Assembly: GCA_965200775.1 (NCBI GenBank)
Contig: OZ241383.1
Span: forward strand, 3,080,090-3,144,089
DNA from: Poriferisocius sp965200775
Lineage (GTDB): Bacteria > Actinomycetota > Acidimicrobiia > Acidimicrobiales > Bin134
DNA: 64,000 nucleotides
Direction of reading: 5' to 3'
Shown here piece by piece: positions 7,791 through 15,980 of this stretch. Under the pieces are notes generated by a model that ran no database searches, was not told the DNA's origin, and saw nothing but the letters and a program-made list of their open reading frames with translations. Within the stretch, counting starts at the first letter, position 1; every line of letters starts with the position of its first letter. The translations under genes were made by a program, and so were the position numbers.

Positions 7791-8677
7791 ACATCTCATT
7801 GCCGCCGGTGCATTCCGGGAAGGTCCGAGACATCTTCGATGCCGGCGAGGGGCGCCTGCTGATGATCGCCTCCGATCGCATCTCGGCGTTCGACGTGGTG
7901 ATGAACGAGCCTGTACCCGACAAGGGCCGGGTATTGACTGCCATGTCGGCCTACTGGTTCGAGACCCTGGCCGACGTGCTGCCCAGTCACCTCATCTCCA
8001 CGGACGTGGCCGACATGCCCTCTGAGGCCCAGGTTGACGGTGTGGCCGGCCGGACCATGCTGTGCCACCGGGCCGAGATGCTGCCCATCGAGTGCATCGT
8101 GAGGGGCTACATCACCGGCTCGGCCTGGAAGGAGTACAAGAGCCAGGGCACCATGCACGGTCAGCACCTCCCGGAGGGACTCTTGGAGTCCGAGGAGCTG
8201 CCCGAACCGGTGTTCACCCCCTCCACCAAAGCCGAATCGGGTCACGACGAGAACGTCTCCTACGACCGGGCGGTGGAATTGGTGGGTGCCGAGTTGGCCG
8301 AGCAGGCCCGGTCGGCGTCGCTGGAGTTGTACCGCCGGGCGTCGGTTGCCGCCGCGGAGCGGGGCATCATCATTGCCGATACCAAGTTTGAGATGGGCCT
8401 GGTGGACGGCACGCTGGTTGTGGCCGATGAGGTGCTCACCCCCGACTCCTCCCGCTTCTGGCCGGTTGATGGCTGGGAGCCGGGGAGCACCCCGCCGTCT
8501 TACGACAAGCAGCCGGTGCGGGATTACCTCAGCACGCTGGATTGGGACAAGCAATACCCGCCCCCAGCTCTGCCCGACGAAGTAGTGGCCGCCAGTGCGT
8601 CCCGCTATGTGAGCGCCTACGAGATCATCACCGGGCGTAGCTTCTCCGACTGGCCGGGAGGCAAGAACAGCCCATGA
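7787..8677 (+). CDS. purC: PurC, SAICAR synthase
   Basis: A 296-residue ATP-dependent ligase adding aspartate to CAIR. Conserved stretches are HSGKVRDIFD, LLMIASDRISAFDVVM, IECIVRGYITGSAWKEY, and IIADTKFEMG plus DEVLTPDSSRFW. ATG at 7787 overlaps the end of the repetitive relay ORF. Only a weak purine-rich Shine-Dalgarno (GAGACGAG) is seen, so coupling through the relay ORF could matter. Normal length for the longer bacterial PurC form. Confidence 0.95.
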   Translation: MNISLPPVHSGKVRDIFDAGEGRLLMIASDRISAFDVVMNEPVPDKGRVLTAMSAYWFETLADVLPSHLISTDVADMPSEAQVDGVAGRTMLCHRAEMLPIECIVRGYITGSAWKEYKSQGTMHGQHLPEGLLESEELPEPVFTPSTKAESGHDENVSYDRAVELVGAELAEQARSASLELYRRASVAAAERGIIIADTKFEMGLVDGTLVVADEVLTPDSSRFWPVDGWEPGSTPPSYDKQPVRDYLSTLDWDKQYPPPALPDEVVAASASRYVSAYEIITGRSFSDWPGGKNSP

Positions 8678-8748
8678 CCACAGCGCATGATCCGACCACG
8701 GCACGTGGCCCGAGCGCTGCACCAAGGGTTCGGTATGCCGGCATTTGA
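8674..8748 (+). other. Relay micro-ORF between purC and purS (24 residues)
   Basis: ATG at 8674 overlaps the purC stop (ATGA) and the frame stays open until TGA at 8746-8748, 14 bases inside purS. The product begins MTTAHDPTTARG. It fills the whole 57-base gap. Translation unproven. Confidence 0.25.
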
Positions 8749-8992
8749 CGTGACCGTGGAGGTGCGGCTCCGAGAAGGGATAGCCGACCCCGAAGGAGCC
8801 ACCATCGAGCGGTCGCTGCCGGCGTTGGGTTTCAACGGGGTGAGCGGCGTGAGGGTGGGCAAGTGCCTGCGCTTCTGTCTGGAAGCGTCCGACGAGGCCG
8901 AGGCCCGCAGGCAAGTGGAGGTCATGTGCGAGAGGTTCCTGGCCAACCCGGTGATCGAAGATACTGCGATCGCTCTCTCACCGGCATCGTGA
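8735..8992 (+). CDS. purS: PurS subunit of FGAM synthase
   Basis: An 85-residue protein, MPAFDVTVEVRLREGIADPE, with GFNGVSGVRVGKCLRF and a C-terminal MCERFLANPVIED, matching PurS. PurS bridges PurQ (glutaminase) and small PurL (FGAM synthetase) in the three-part enzyme that converts FGAR to FGAM. ATG at 8735 was chosen because PurS proteins start here; the 16 extra codons of the longer frame do not resemble the family. It is followed by purQ after two micro-ORFs. Confidence 0.93.
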   Translation: MPAFDVTVEVRLREGIADPEGATIERSLPALGFNGVSGVRVGKCLRFCLEASDEAEARRQVEVMCERFLANPVIEDTAIALSPAS

Positions 8993-9015
8993 CTGCCCGG
9001 CCTCCAGTTCAGTGA
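8989..9015 (+). other. Relay micro-ORF 1 between purS and purQ (8 residues)
   Basis: GTG at 8989 overlaps the purS stop (GTGA). It encodes MTARPPVQ; the first four codons nearly copy the purQ start (MTARVG), with TGACTGCCCG shared 43 bases apart. Its stop TGA overlaps the GTG of the next micro-ORF. Confidence 0.3.
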
Positions 9016-9035
9016 TAGTTGAGCCCGGTCGATGA
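9012..9035 (+). other. Relay micro-ORF 2 between purS and purQ (7 residues)
   Basis: GTG at 9012 overlaps the stop of micro-ORF 1 (GTGA); it encodes MIVEPGR and stops on TGA that overlaps the purQ ATG (ATGA at 9032). Together the two make an unbroken chain of stop/start overlaps from purS to purQ. Confidence 0.3.
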
Positions 9036-9688
9036 CTGCCCGAGTCGGCGTAGTGGTGTTTCCCGGCTCGAACTGCGAGCACGACGTGGTGGAAGCGGTC
9101 AACGCGGTTGGCGGATACGGAGAGCTGCTCTGGCACAAGGACACCCACCTCGGCGGGGTGGATGCGGTGGTATTGCCGGGCGGTTTCGCCCACGGCGACT
9201 ATCTCCGTACGGGAGCCATGGCTCGATTTTCCCCGATGATGGAAGCAGTAGCTCGTTTCGCACGCGACGGTGGGCCGGTGGTGGGTATCTGCAACGGGTT
9301 CCAGATTCTCACCGAAGCACAGCTCTTGCCCGGGGCCCTTTACAAGAACCGGGGGCTCAAGTTCCTGTGCCAGCCCGCGTTACTTCGGGTGGAGTCAACC
9401 GGTTCGGTGCTCACCAAGGGTTTATCCACAGGGCGGGAGTTGAGTATCCCCATCAACCACTTCGAGGGGAACTACATATGCTCCGAAACGACGCTGGCAG
9501 AGTTGCGGGCCACCAATCGAATCGTGCTGACCTATCGGGACAATCCCAACGGGTCAATGGCTGACATAGCAGGAATTTGCAACGAAAACGGCAACGTGGT
9601 GGGGCTTATGCCCCACCCCGAGCGTGCCGTCCATCCGTTGCTGGGTAGCACCGATGGTGCTGCCCTATTGCAAGGTCTGGTCGGTTGA
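9032..9688 (+). CDS. purQ: PurQ, glutaminase subunit of FGAM synthase
   Basis: A 218-residue class I glutamine amidotransferase supplying ammonia to PurL. The N-terminus GVVVFPGSNCEHD, the glycine-rich VLPGGFAHGDYLRTGA, the catalytic cysteine in VVGICNGFQIL, and the His/Glu region GLMPHPERA are all present. ATG at 9032. It ends three bases before a convergent gene on the other strand, so purQ and purL are not contiguous here as they are in many relatives. Confidence 0.95.
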   Translation: MTARVGVVVFPGSNCEHDVVEAVNAVGGYGELLWHKDTHLGGVDAVVLPGGFAHGDYLRTGAMARFSPMMEAVARFARDGGPVVGICNGFQILTEAQLLPGALYKNRGLKFLCQPALLRVESTGSVLTKGLSTGRELSIPINHFEGNYICSETTLAELRATNRIVLTYRDNPNGSMADIAGICNENGNVVGLMPHPERAVHPLLGSTDGAALLQGLVG

Positions 9689-9691
9689 TAC

Positions 9692-10090
9692 TTATTCGGA
9701 AGAGCGGGTACGAGCCACCCCAGCGGCCTTCAGCACGCTGGCCGGCACTCCGACCTCACGCCACGCCGCATAGGAGATGCCCTTGCGCTCACTGTATTCA
9801 GCCGCGATTGCGATGAACTCGTTCTCAACGCCGCTGATGTCCACTGGCTCGCTTCTGTTGGCCAGTTCGGCTTCCAAGTCCATCAACTCCTGGATCAGAT
9901 GAACTCTCTTCAGCGGCTTGGCGCCGGCGATCTCAGCGGGAAGCTCGGCGATGCGAGCCTTCATCCTCTCCTCGGAGCGCTGGCGACCCCTCTTGGGTGC
10001 CATCGAGTCGAGGGCCGTCAAGTAGCGACTGACGGTGCGACCCTGAGCTTGGCCGTGCGCTCTCGCCATTTTTGTCTCTTCAGATACCAT
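9692..10090 (-). CDS. Conserved actinobacterial small basic protein, function unknown
   Basis: A 132-residue protein on the opposite strand between purQ and purL. It has a basic N-terminal half (GRTVSRYLTALDSM, APKRGRQRSEERMKARI), a helical middle rich in Leu/Glu, and a C-terminal segment ERKGISYAAWREVGVPASVL that resembles a small helix-turn-helix. I recall similar uncharacterised proteins in actinobacteria but do not know a function; DNA binding is only a guess from the basic ends. ATG at 10090 has AAAGGTGG six bases upstream. It ends convergently with purQ and is divergent from purL. Confidence 0.75.
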   Translation of the reverse strand: MVSEETKMARAHGQAQGRTVSRYLTALDSMAPKRGRQRSEERMKARIAELPAEIAGAKPLKRVHLIQELMDLEAELANRSEPVDISGVENEFIAIAAEYSERKGISYAAWREVGVPASVLKAAGVARTRSSE

Positions 10091-10277
10091 CGTTCCACCT
10101 TTTTTTGTCGCAAATGTACGTTGGCGGGAGTATTTAACTGCATTCGCCTACTGACATCAAGTATTCGGGCCAGATGTACTTGGGTTTTTGGTGACCGGCG
10201 ACTTGAGGGCTGGATTACCCGAACCGGGAACACCCGGCTCCCGAACTTATCCACAACTTGGTTTGGGGGGATTTGAC
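10091..10277. promoter_or_regulatory. Divergent promoter region: small conserved gene / purL
   Basis: 187 bases without a gene, more AT-rich than its surroundings. For the minus-strand gene a TACATT -10 (minus strand of 10113-10118) and a Shine-Dalgarno are visible. For purL there is a GGGGGGAT ribosome site before ATG 10278 and an interrupted inverted repeat ACCGGGAACACCCGG around 10220, but no clear -10. Confidence 0.4.
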
Positions 10278-12464
10278 ATGAACGAACCAGTTCATCGCTC
10301 TCTGGGGTTGACCGATGACGAGGCTGCCGCCATCGAGAACATCCTGGGACGGGAGCCCAATCACCTCGAGTTGGCCATGTATGCGGTGATGTGGTCGGAG
10401 CATTGTTCCTACAAATCTTCCCGGCTCCACCTCCGCCGGCTGCCAACCGATGCCCCATGGGTTCTGGTAGGCCCTGGTGAGAACGCCGGTGTGGTGGACG
10501 TAGGAGACGGCATTGCCGCGGCCATACGAATCGAGAGCCACAACCACCCCTCGGCTATTGAGCCCTATCAGGGAGCGGCCACCGGGGTGGGCGGGATCCT
10601 GAGGGACATCTTCACCATGGGGGCACGTCCGGTAGCGGTGATGGACTCGTTGAGGTTCGGTCAACCCGACGACCCCCGCAGCCGTTGGATTGCCGAAGGG
10701 GTGGTGTCGGGCATCTCCGGTTACGGCAACGCTGTGGGGGTGCCCACGGTGGGCGGGGAGACCGTATTCGACGAGACCTACGCCGGGAACCCGTTGGTGA
10801 ACGTCTTGTGCCTGGGATTGATGCCCGCCGACCGGCTGGTGTTGGGCCAAGCCAGCGGGGTGGGGAACCTGGCGGTGCTGCTCGGGGCTTCCACCGGACG
10901 GGACGGCATCGGAGGGGTGAGCGTGCTGGCGTCGGCGTCGTTCGGAGACGAGGAGCAGGAGGTCGAGAAGCGGCCCAGCGTGCAGGTGGGGGACCCGTTC
11001 GAGGAGAAGCGCCTCATCGAGGCGTGCTTGGCCCTGCTGGACGCCGGGTTGGTGGTGGGCATTCAGGACCTCGGAGGTGCTGGGCTCACCTGCGCCACCA
11101 GCGAGACCGCTTCCCGGGGCGGGGTGGGCATGGATGTGGACGTGACTGCGGTGGCTCGCCGGGAGCCGGGCATGGAGCCGTTCGAGGTGCTGACCAGTGA
11201 GTCCCAGGAGCGGATGCTGGCCATCGTGTCCCCCGACGGGCTCGACGACGTGCTGGCCATCTGCGACCGCTGGGATGTTCAGGCCGCTGTGGTGGGGCGG
11301 GTAACCGAGGGCGGCCGGCTCCGGGTGAGGGAGGGCATGGACGGTCCGGTGCTGGGCGAGCTTCCCGCCGCTTCCCTGCACGAGGACGCTCCCCTATACG
11401 ACCGTCCTCGCCGCCCTCCCTCCGACTGGGAGGAGGCCAGGGCCGACGTGGCCGAACGGCTTGATCCCCCGGTTGACGTGGCCGCCGACCTTTTGTCCAT
11501 GGTGGCCGATACTTCGTGGGTGTACAGGCAGTACGACCACATGCTGTTCTGCAACACCGTGGTGGGCCCGGGCGGTGACGCCACAGTGCTGAGGCTCAAG
11601 CATCCGGCCACCGGAGCCGACACCGGCCGGGGGTTGGCCCTGACCACCGATGGCAACCACCGCTGGTGCGCGGTGGACCCTCGAGCCGGTACCGCCATGA
11701 CAGTGGCCGAGTCGGTGCTCAACCTGGCGTGCGCTGGAGCCCGCCCCCTGGCCCTGGTCAACTGCCTCAACTTCGGCAACCCGGAGCATCCCGAAGTCAT
11801 GTGGCAGTTCTCCGAGGCGGTGGACGGGATGGCGGAGGCGTGCGGGGAGTTCGAGATACCGGTGGTGGGGGGAAACGTCAGCCTCTACAACGAGTCGCAC
11901 GGCCACAACATCGATCCCACGCCTGTGATCGGCCTGCTCGGAATCATCGACCGGTTGATCCAAGTTCCACCAGGTCTGGCGTGGAGCGAGGGCGATCGGG
12001 TGATCGTGCTCGGAACGGGTGGAACGGGACTGTCGGGCTCACTGTGGGCTGCATCCACCGCCGCACACCGGCGGGGCCGCCTCCCCGAGCTGGACTATGA
12101 GCAGCACCGTCGGGTGGCCGAAGTGGTCAGGAACCTGGTGGCCGGCGACCTGCTCTCTGCGGTTCACGACGTGTCCGGTGGTGGCCTGGGGGTGGCGCTG
12201 GCCGAAATGGCCGCAGTCTCCGGGCTGGGTTTTCGAGGGGCGCGCATCCATGACCACGCGGCTCTATTCACCGAGGCCCCGTCCCGGGTGGTGGCTGCGG
12301 TGGGGGCCGAACAGCTTCCCGAGGTGGAAGCGGCGGCCGCCGACGCCGGGGTGTCGGTAACCCGCATCGGCCTGGCCGGGGGCGATCGTTTCACCATCAA
12401 GGGGCTGCTCGATATGGGAATTGACGCCATAACTGAACGCCGGCATTCGGCCATGACAAACTGA
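10278..12464 (+). CDS. purL: PurL, FGAM synthase synthetase subunit (small form)
   Basis: A 728-residue protein, the right size for small PurL working with PurS and PurQ. N-terminal motif MWSEHCSYKSSR; first AIR-synthase half with IESHNHPSAIEPYQGAATG and GGILRDIFTMGARP; second half with NCLNFGNPEHPEVMWQF and VVGGNVSLYNES. ATG at 10278 (MNEPVHRSLG) has GGGGGG upstream; the upstream in-frame extension is not family-like. It uses ATP and ammonia channelled from PurQ to convert FGAR to FGAM. Confidence 0.95.
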   Translation: MNEPVHRSLGLTDDEAAAIENILGREPNHLELAMYAVMWSEHCSYKSSRLHLRRLPTDAPWVLVGPGENAGVVDVGDGIAAAIRIESHNHPSAIEPYQGAATGVGGILRDIFTMGARPVAVMDSLRFGQPDDPRSRWIAEGVVSGISGYGNAVGVPTVGGETVFDETYAGNPLVNVLCLGLMPADRLVLGQASGVGNLAVLLGASTGRDGIGGVSVLASASFGDEEQEVEKRPSVQVGDPFEEKRLIEACLALLDAGLVVGIQDLGGAGLTCATSETASRGGVGMDVDVTAVARREPGMEPFEVLTSESQERMLAIVSPDGLDDVLAICDRWDVQAAVVGRVTEGGRLRVREGMDGPVLGELPAASLHEDAPLYDRPRRPPSDWEEARADVAERLDPPVDVAADLLSMVADTSWVYRQYDHMLFCNTVVGPGGDATVLRLKHPATGADTGRGLALTTDGNHRWCAVDPRAGTAMTVAESVLNLACAGARPLALVNCLNFGNPEHPEVMWQFSEAVDGMAEACGEFEIPVVGGNVSLYNESHGHNIDPTPVIGLLGIIDRLIQVPPGLAWSEGDRVIVLGTGGTGLSGSLWAASTAAHRRGRLPELDYEQHRRVAEVVRNLVAGDLLSAVHDVSGGGLGVALAEMAAVSGLGFRGARIHDHAALFTEAPSRVVAAVGAEQLPEVEAAAADAGVSVTRIGLAGGDRFTIKGLLDMGIDAITERRHSAMTN

Positions 12465-12468
12465 GGTC

Positions 12469-13968
12469 GTGGGGCTCGCCATGGACCACTCCTTTGACGA
12501 TTCCCCTCGGGAGGCGTGCGGGGTGGTAGGCATATATGCCCCCAACGAACCGGTGGCCCACCTTAACTATCTGGCCCTCTACGCCTTGCAGCACCGGGGA
12601 CAGGAGTCGGCAGGGATCGCGGTGGGAGACGGCGAGAACCTAACCGTGGTGAAGGACATGGGTTTGGTGGCCACCGTCTTCGACGACCGGACGCTGGCCA
12701 CCCTGGAAGGAAACCTGGGTATCGGCCACACCCGCTACTCCACCACCGGGTCGAGTACCTGGCGCAACGCCCAGCCCGTCTATCGCAGCACCGGCGACCA
12801 CCAGTTCGTCCTAGGTCACAACGGCAACCTCACCAACACCGCTTCCCTTGCTGCCGAAACCTCCATCCTGCCCGGCATGGTCGGATCGGACAGCGACCTC
12901 ATCGCCGAGCTGCTGGCCATGGAAATATCGTCCATTCCCTCCGCCGGCCGCACCGGTGAGAACGTGCTCGAAGATGCATTGGAAGTGGTGCTGCCCCGGC
13001 TTCAGGGGGCGTTCTCGCTGGTGTTGGCCGACGAAAAGCGAGTGATCGGGGTCAGAGACCCCAACGGCTTTCGCCCCCTGTGCCTGGGCCGCCTTGAGCG
13101 GGGCTGGGTGCTGGCGTCGGAAACCCCGGCGCTGGACATCGTGGGTGCCCACTTCCTGCGGGAGCTGTCGCCGGGGGAGATGGTGGTGATCGACGAGGAC
13201 GGGGTGCGGTCGCTGCGTCCGTTCGACGACGACCGGGTGGACCCCCGCCTGTGCATTTTCGAGTTCGTCTACTTCTCTCGGCCCGACTCGGTGATCTACG
13301 GTCAGAGCGTCCACCACGCCCGGGTGCGGATGGGCGAGTTTCTGGCCGAGCAGTCCCCGGTGGAGGCCGATCTGGTGATGGGGGTGCCCGAATCGGGCCT
13401 GCCCGCTGCAGAGGGGTTCTCCCGGGCCAGCGGCATTCCCTACGGGCAGGGGTTGGTGAAGAACCGCTACATCGGGCGGACGTTCATCGCTCCCACCCAG
13501 CAGATGCGGTCGTCGGGGGTGCGCATGAAGCTCAACCCGGTGCGGGACAGCATCGTCGGTAACCGCTTGGTGGTGGTGGACGATTCTATCGTTCGGGGTA
13601 CCACCACCCGTGCTCTGGTGGCCATGTTGCGGGAAGCGGGAGCCGCCGAGGTTCACCTGCGAATCAGCTCCCCTCCCTACCGCTGGCCCTGCCATTTCGG
13701 CATGGACACCGGCGACCAGTCGGAGCTCTTGGCCGCCCACCTCACGGTGGCCGAGATGTGCGACTACGTGGGAGCGGACACCCTGGCGTTCATCGACATG
13801 GACGGGCTGACCGAGGCCACCGGCGCGGTAGGGGCAGGCTTCTGCACCGCCTGTCTCACCGGGGACTACCCGGTGGAGGTGCCGGTGGCGCTGCCCGACG
13901 CCGTGGTCTCCGAGATCGGCATCCCCGACCAGCCGGTGCTGTCCTTCGGGGCGACCGGCGATGGCTGA
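12469..13968 (+). CDS. purF: PurF, amidophosphoribosyltransferase
   Basis: A 499-residue enzyme for the first committed step, PRPP plus glutamine to phosphoribosylamine. A short propeptide of about 16 residues precedes the catalytic Cys of CGVVGIYAP. The N-terminal glutaminase has LQHRGQESAGIA and GIGHTRYST; the phosphoribosyltransferase has VVVDDSIVRGTTTRALV. The C-terminal CTACLTGDYP gives two of the cluster cysteines of Fe-S-type PurF. GTG at 12469 follows GAGG directly; ATG at 12481 is an alternative start. Confidence 0.95.
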   Translation: MGLAMDHSFDDSPREACGVVGIYAPNEPVAHLNYLALYALQHRGQESAGIAVGDGENLTVVKDMGLVATVFDDRTLATLEGNLGIGHTRYSTTGSSTWRNAQPVYRSTGDHQFVLGHNGNLTNTASLAAETSILPGMVGSDSDLIAELLAMEISSIPSAGRTGENVLEDALEVVLPRLQGAFSLVLADEKRVIGVRDPNGFRPLCLGRLERGWVLASETPALDIVGAHFLRELSPGEMVVIDEDGVRSLRPFDDDRVDPRLCIFEFVYFSRPDSVIYGQSVHHARVRMGEFLAEQSPVEADLVMGVPESGLPAAEGFSRASGIPYGQGLVKNRYIGRTFIAPTQQMRSSGVRMKLNPVRDSIVGNRLVVVDDSIVRGTTTRALVAMLREAGAAEVHLRISSPPYRWPCHFGMDTGDQSELLAAHLTVAEMCDYVGADTLAFIDMDGLTEATGAVGAGFCTACLTGDYPVEVPVALPDAVVSEIGIPDQPVLSFGATGDG

Positions 13969-13984
13969 GCCAGACGATGGCTGA
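13961..13984 (+). other. Relay micro-ORF between purF and purM (7 residues)
   Basis: ATG at 13961 lies inside the purF end and encodes MAEPDDG, stopping on TGA at 13982-13984 inside purM. The ten bases CGATGGCTGA occur both at the purF stop and at the purM start, 16 bases apart, so the micro-ORF starts with a copy of the purM start (MAES). Confidence 0.3.
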
Positions 13985-15047
13985 ATCCGGGGGCGAGACT
14001 TACTCCTCGTCGGGGGTGGACATCGACGCCGGTGAGGAAGCGGTGCAGCGCATCAAGGAAAAGGTGCGTTCCACGTTCCGGCCCGAGGCCATTGGCGACA
14101 TCGGCGGGTTCGGGGGGCTGTTCGACTTCACCCGCCACGGCTACAAGAAGCCGGTGCTGGTCTCGACCACCGACGGGGTGGGAACAAAGGCCTATGTGGC
14201 CTCAGCAGCGGGCCGCTTCAATACCATCGGCATCGACTTGGTGGCCATGTGCGTGGACGACCTGGTGTGTCAGGGCGCCGAGCCGCTGTTCCTTCTCGAC
14301 TACATATCGGTGCCCAGGCTCGACCCCGAACGGGTGGAGCAGCTGGTTGTGGGGGTGGCGGAGGGTTGCCGCCAGGCGGGGTGCGCTCTCATCGGCGGGG
14401 AGATGGCCGAGCATCCCGGATCGGGCTCCGACGACGAGTTCGAGCTGGTGGGTTTCGCAGTGGGGGTGGTGGAGCGGTCCCGGCTCATCACAGGGGCCGG
14501 GGTGCGCCCCGGGGACACGCTGATTGGGTTGGCATCGCCCGGTTTGCGGTGCAACGGCTACTCGCTGGCCCGCCGGCTCTACTTCGACGTGGCCAATCGG
14601 AGTCTGGACGATCCGGCGTGGAAGGGGAGTTCCCACACGGTGGCCGACGAGCTGTTGCTGCCCTCGGTGATCTACGCCCCCGCTATCCGTACCATGCTGG
14701 GAAAGGTGGAGGCCCAAGCCATCGCTCACGTGACCGGCGGAGGCATCGTCGGCAACCTGAGCCGGGTCATCCCCGACAACATGGACGCGGTGGTGGACCG
14801 GAGCTGCTGGGAGCAACCCCCCGTGTTCGGGGAGCTGCAACGCATCGGCGAGGTGGAAGACGAGGAAATGGCCAGGGTGTTCAACCTGGGCCTGGGCATG
14901 ATCGTGGCGGTGCGGGCAGGCAAGGCCACCAAGGCCGTCGACTCGCTGCGCACAAGCGGTCACCGGGCCACCGTGGTTGGGGAGATCAAGAAGGGCAGCG
15001 GCCAGGTACATCTAGTGGGCCACCCCGAGCCCAGTACCCGAGCGTGA
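13977..15047 (+). CDS. purM: PurM, phosphoribosylformylglycinamidine cyclo-ligase
   Basis: A 356-residue AIR synthase closing the imidazole ring of FGAM with ATP. Conserved segments: TYSSSGVDIDAGEEAV, VSTTDGVGTKAYVA, MCVDDLVCQGAEPLFLLDY, GCALIGGEMAEHPG, HVTGGGIVGNLSRV, and VFNLGLGMIVAV. ATG at 13977 (MAESGGETYSS). It ends the purine run. purK, purN and purH, needed for a full pathway, are not in the window. Confidence 0.95.
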   Translation: MAESGGETYSSSGVDIDAGEEAVQRIKEKVRSTFRPEAIGDIGGFGGLFDFTRHGYKKPVLVSTTDGVGTKAYVASAAGRFNTIGIDLVAMCVDDLVCQGAEPLFLLDYISVPRLDPERVEQLVVGVAEGCRQAGCALIGGEMAEHPGSGSDDEFELVGFAVGVVERSRLITGAGVRPGDTLIGLASPGLRCNGYSLARRLYFDVANRSLDDPAWKGSSHTVADELLLPSVIYAPAIRTMLGKVEAQAIAHVTGGGIVGNLSRVIPDNMDAVVDRSCWEQPPVFGELQRIGEVEDEEMARVFNLGLGMIVAVRAGKATKAVDSLRTSGHRATVVGEIKKGSGQVHLVGHPEPSTRA

Positions 15048-15171
15048 GACTCGGATTGCAGGGCTAACCCCAGCGCGCCCGAGAGCACGAGCAGATAGGT
15101 GACCATACGATGCTGAGCAGAACCCGCATCGGGGCAGATGCACCAAAAGAGCCAACAGGAGAGACGCAGCA

Positions 15172-15942
15172 GTGAGTGACATCATCGTCGAACGCCACGA
15201 CCGAGTCGTATGGCTGCGGCTGAACCGTCCCGAGCGGCTCAACTCCTACGACCGCAACACCATCGACGAGATCATCTCGGCGTTTCGGGAGCACACCGAC
15301 GCCGGTGTGGTGGTGATCACCGGGCAGGGACGGGCATTCTGCGCCGGCGGATACCTGGCCAACCTGGCCGAGGCCGACTTCTACGAGCTGCGGTCGATGT
15401 TCTACGGATCGTTGGAGCTGTTCGACGCCATCCGCAACGCTCCCATGCCGGTGATAGCAGCGGTGAACGGCCCGGCCTTCGGAGGGGGAAATGAGCTGGT
15501 GGTGGCCTGCGACTTTGCCATCGCTGCCGCCTCGGCCGAGCTGGGCCAGACCGGGGTGAAGGTGGGCAGCGCCCCTGTGCTGGGCGGCACGAACCTGCTG
15601 GCCATGACCATCGGCGAGAAGCGAGCCAAGGAGGTGGCGTTCCTGTGCCGCCGCTACACCGCCCAGCAAGCCTGCGACATGGGCTGGATCAACGCCGTGG
15701 TGCCCGACGAGGAGCTGGAGGCCGAGGTGGAGCGGTGGTGCGGAGAGCTGTTGGCCATGAGCCCCCGCTACCTGGAAGCGGCCAAGATCAGCTCCAACGT
15801 GTACTGGAACCAGCTTCGGGACAACATGGCCTCGGGCCTGGGGATGCTGGCCCAGGCCATCGGGTCGCCCGACATGGTTGAGGGTGCCACAGCGTTCATG
15901 GAGAAACGACGCCCCTCCTTCCCCCCCAGAACGGCCCGATGA
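15172..15942 (+). CDS. Crotonase-family enzyme, MenB/BadI-like
   Basis: A 256-residue enoyl-CoA hydratase/isomerase superfamily protein acting on acyl-CoA esters. Oxyanion-hole segments are GRAFCAGGYLA and NGPAFGGGNELV. The part ELGQTGVKVGSAPVLGG followed by RAKEVAFLCRRYTAQQA and the C-terminus NVYWNQLRDNMASG resemble the DHNA-CoA synthase / 2-ketocyclohexanecarboxyl-CoA hydrolase (MenB/BadI) branch rather than plain hydratases, so C-C bond cleavage or closure of a ring is plausible; this is inference. GTG at 15172 has AGGAGAG upstream; a TACGAT at 15106 may be the -10. The 124 bases after purM otherwise hold nothing obvious. Confidence 0.85.
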   Translation: MSDIIVERHDRVVWLRLNRPERLNSYDRNTIDEIISAFREHTDAGVVVITGQGRAFCAGGYLANLAEADFYELRSMFYGSLELFDAIRNAPMPVIAAVNGPAFGGGNELVVACDFAIAAASAELGQTGVKVGSAPVLGGTNLLAMTIGEKRAKEVAFLCRRYTAQQACDMGWINAVVPDEELEAEVERWCGELLAMSPRYLEAAKISSNVYWNQLRDNMASGLGMLAQAIGSPDMVEGATAFMEKRRPSFPPRTAR

Positions 15943-15980
15943 CCCCGAGTTGCCCAACGAGTACGAGCGCAACCCGATGA
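15939..15980 (+). other. Relay micro-ORF (13 residues) between crotonase gene and its neighbour
   Basis: ATG at 15939 overlaps the crotonase stop (ATGA); the ORF encodes MTPSCPTSTSATR and ends with TGA overlapping the ATG at 15977 (ATGA). This double overlap also supports 15977 as the start of the next gene, where no strong Shine-Dalgarno is seen. Confidence 0.3.
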
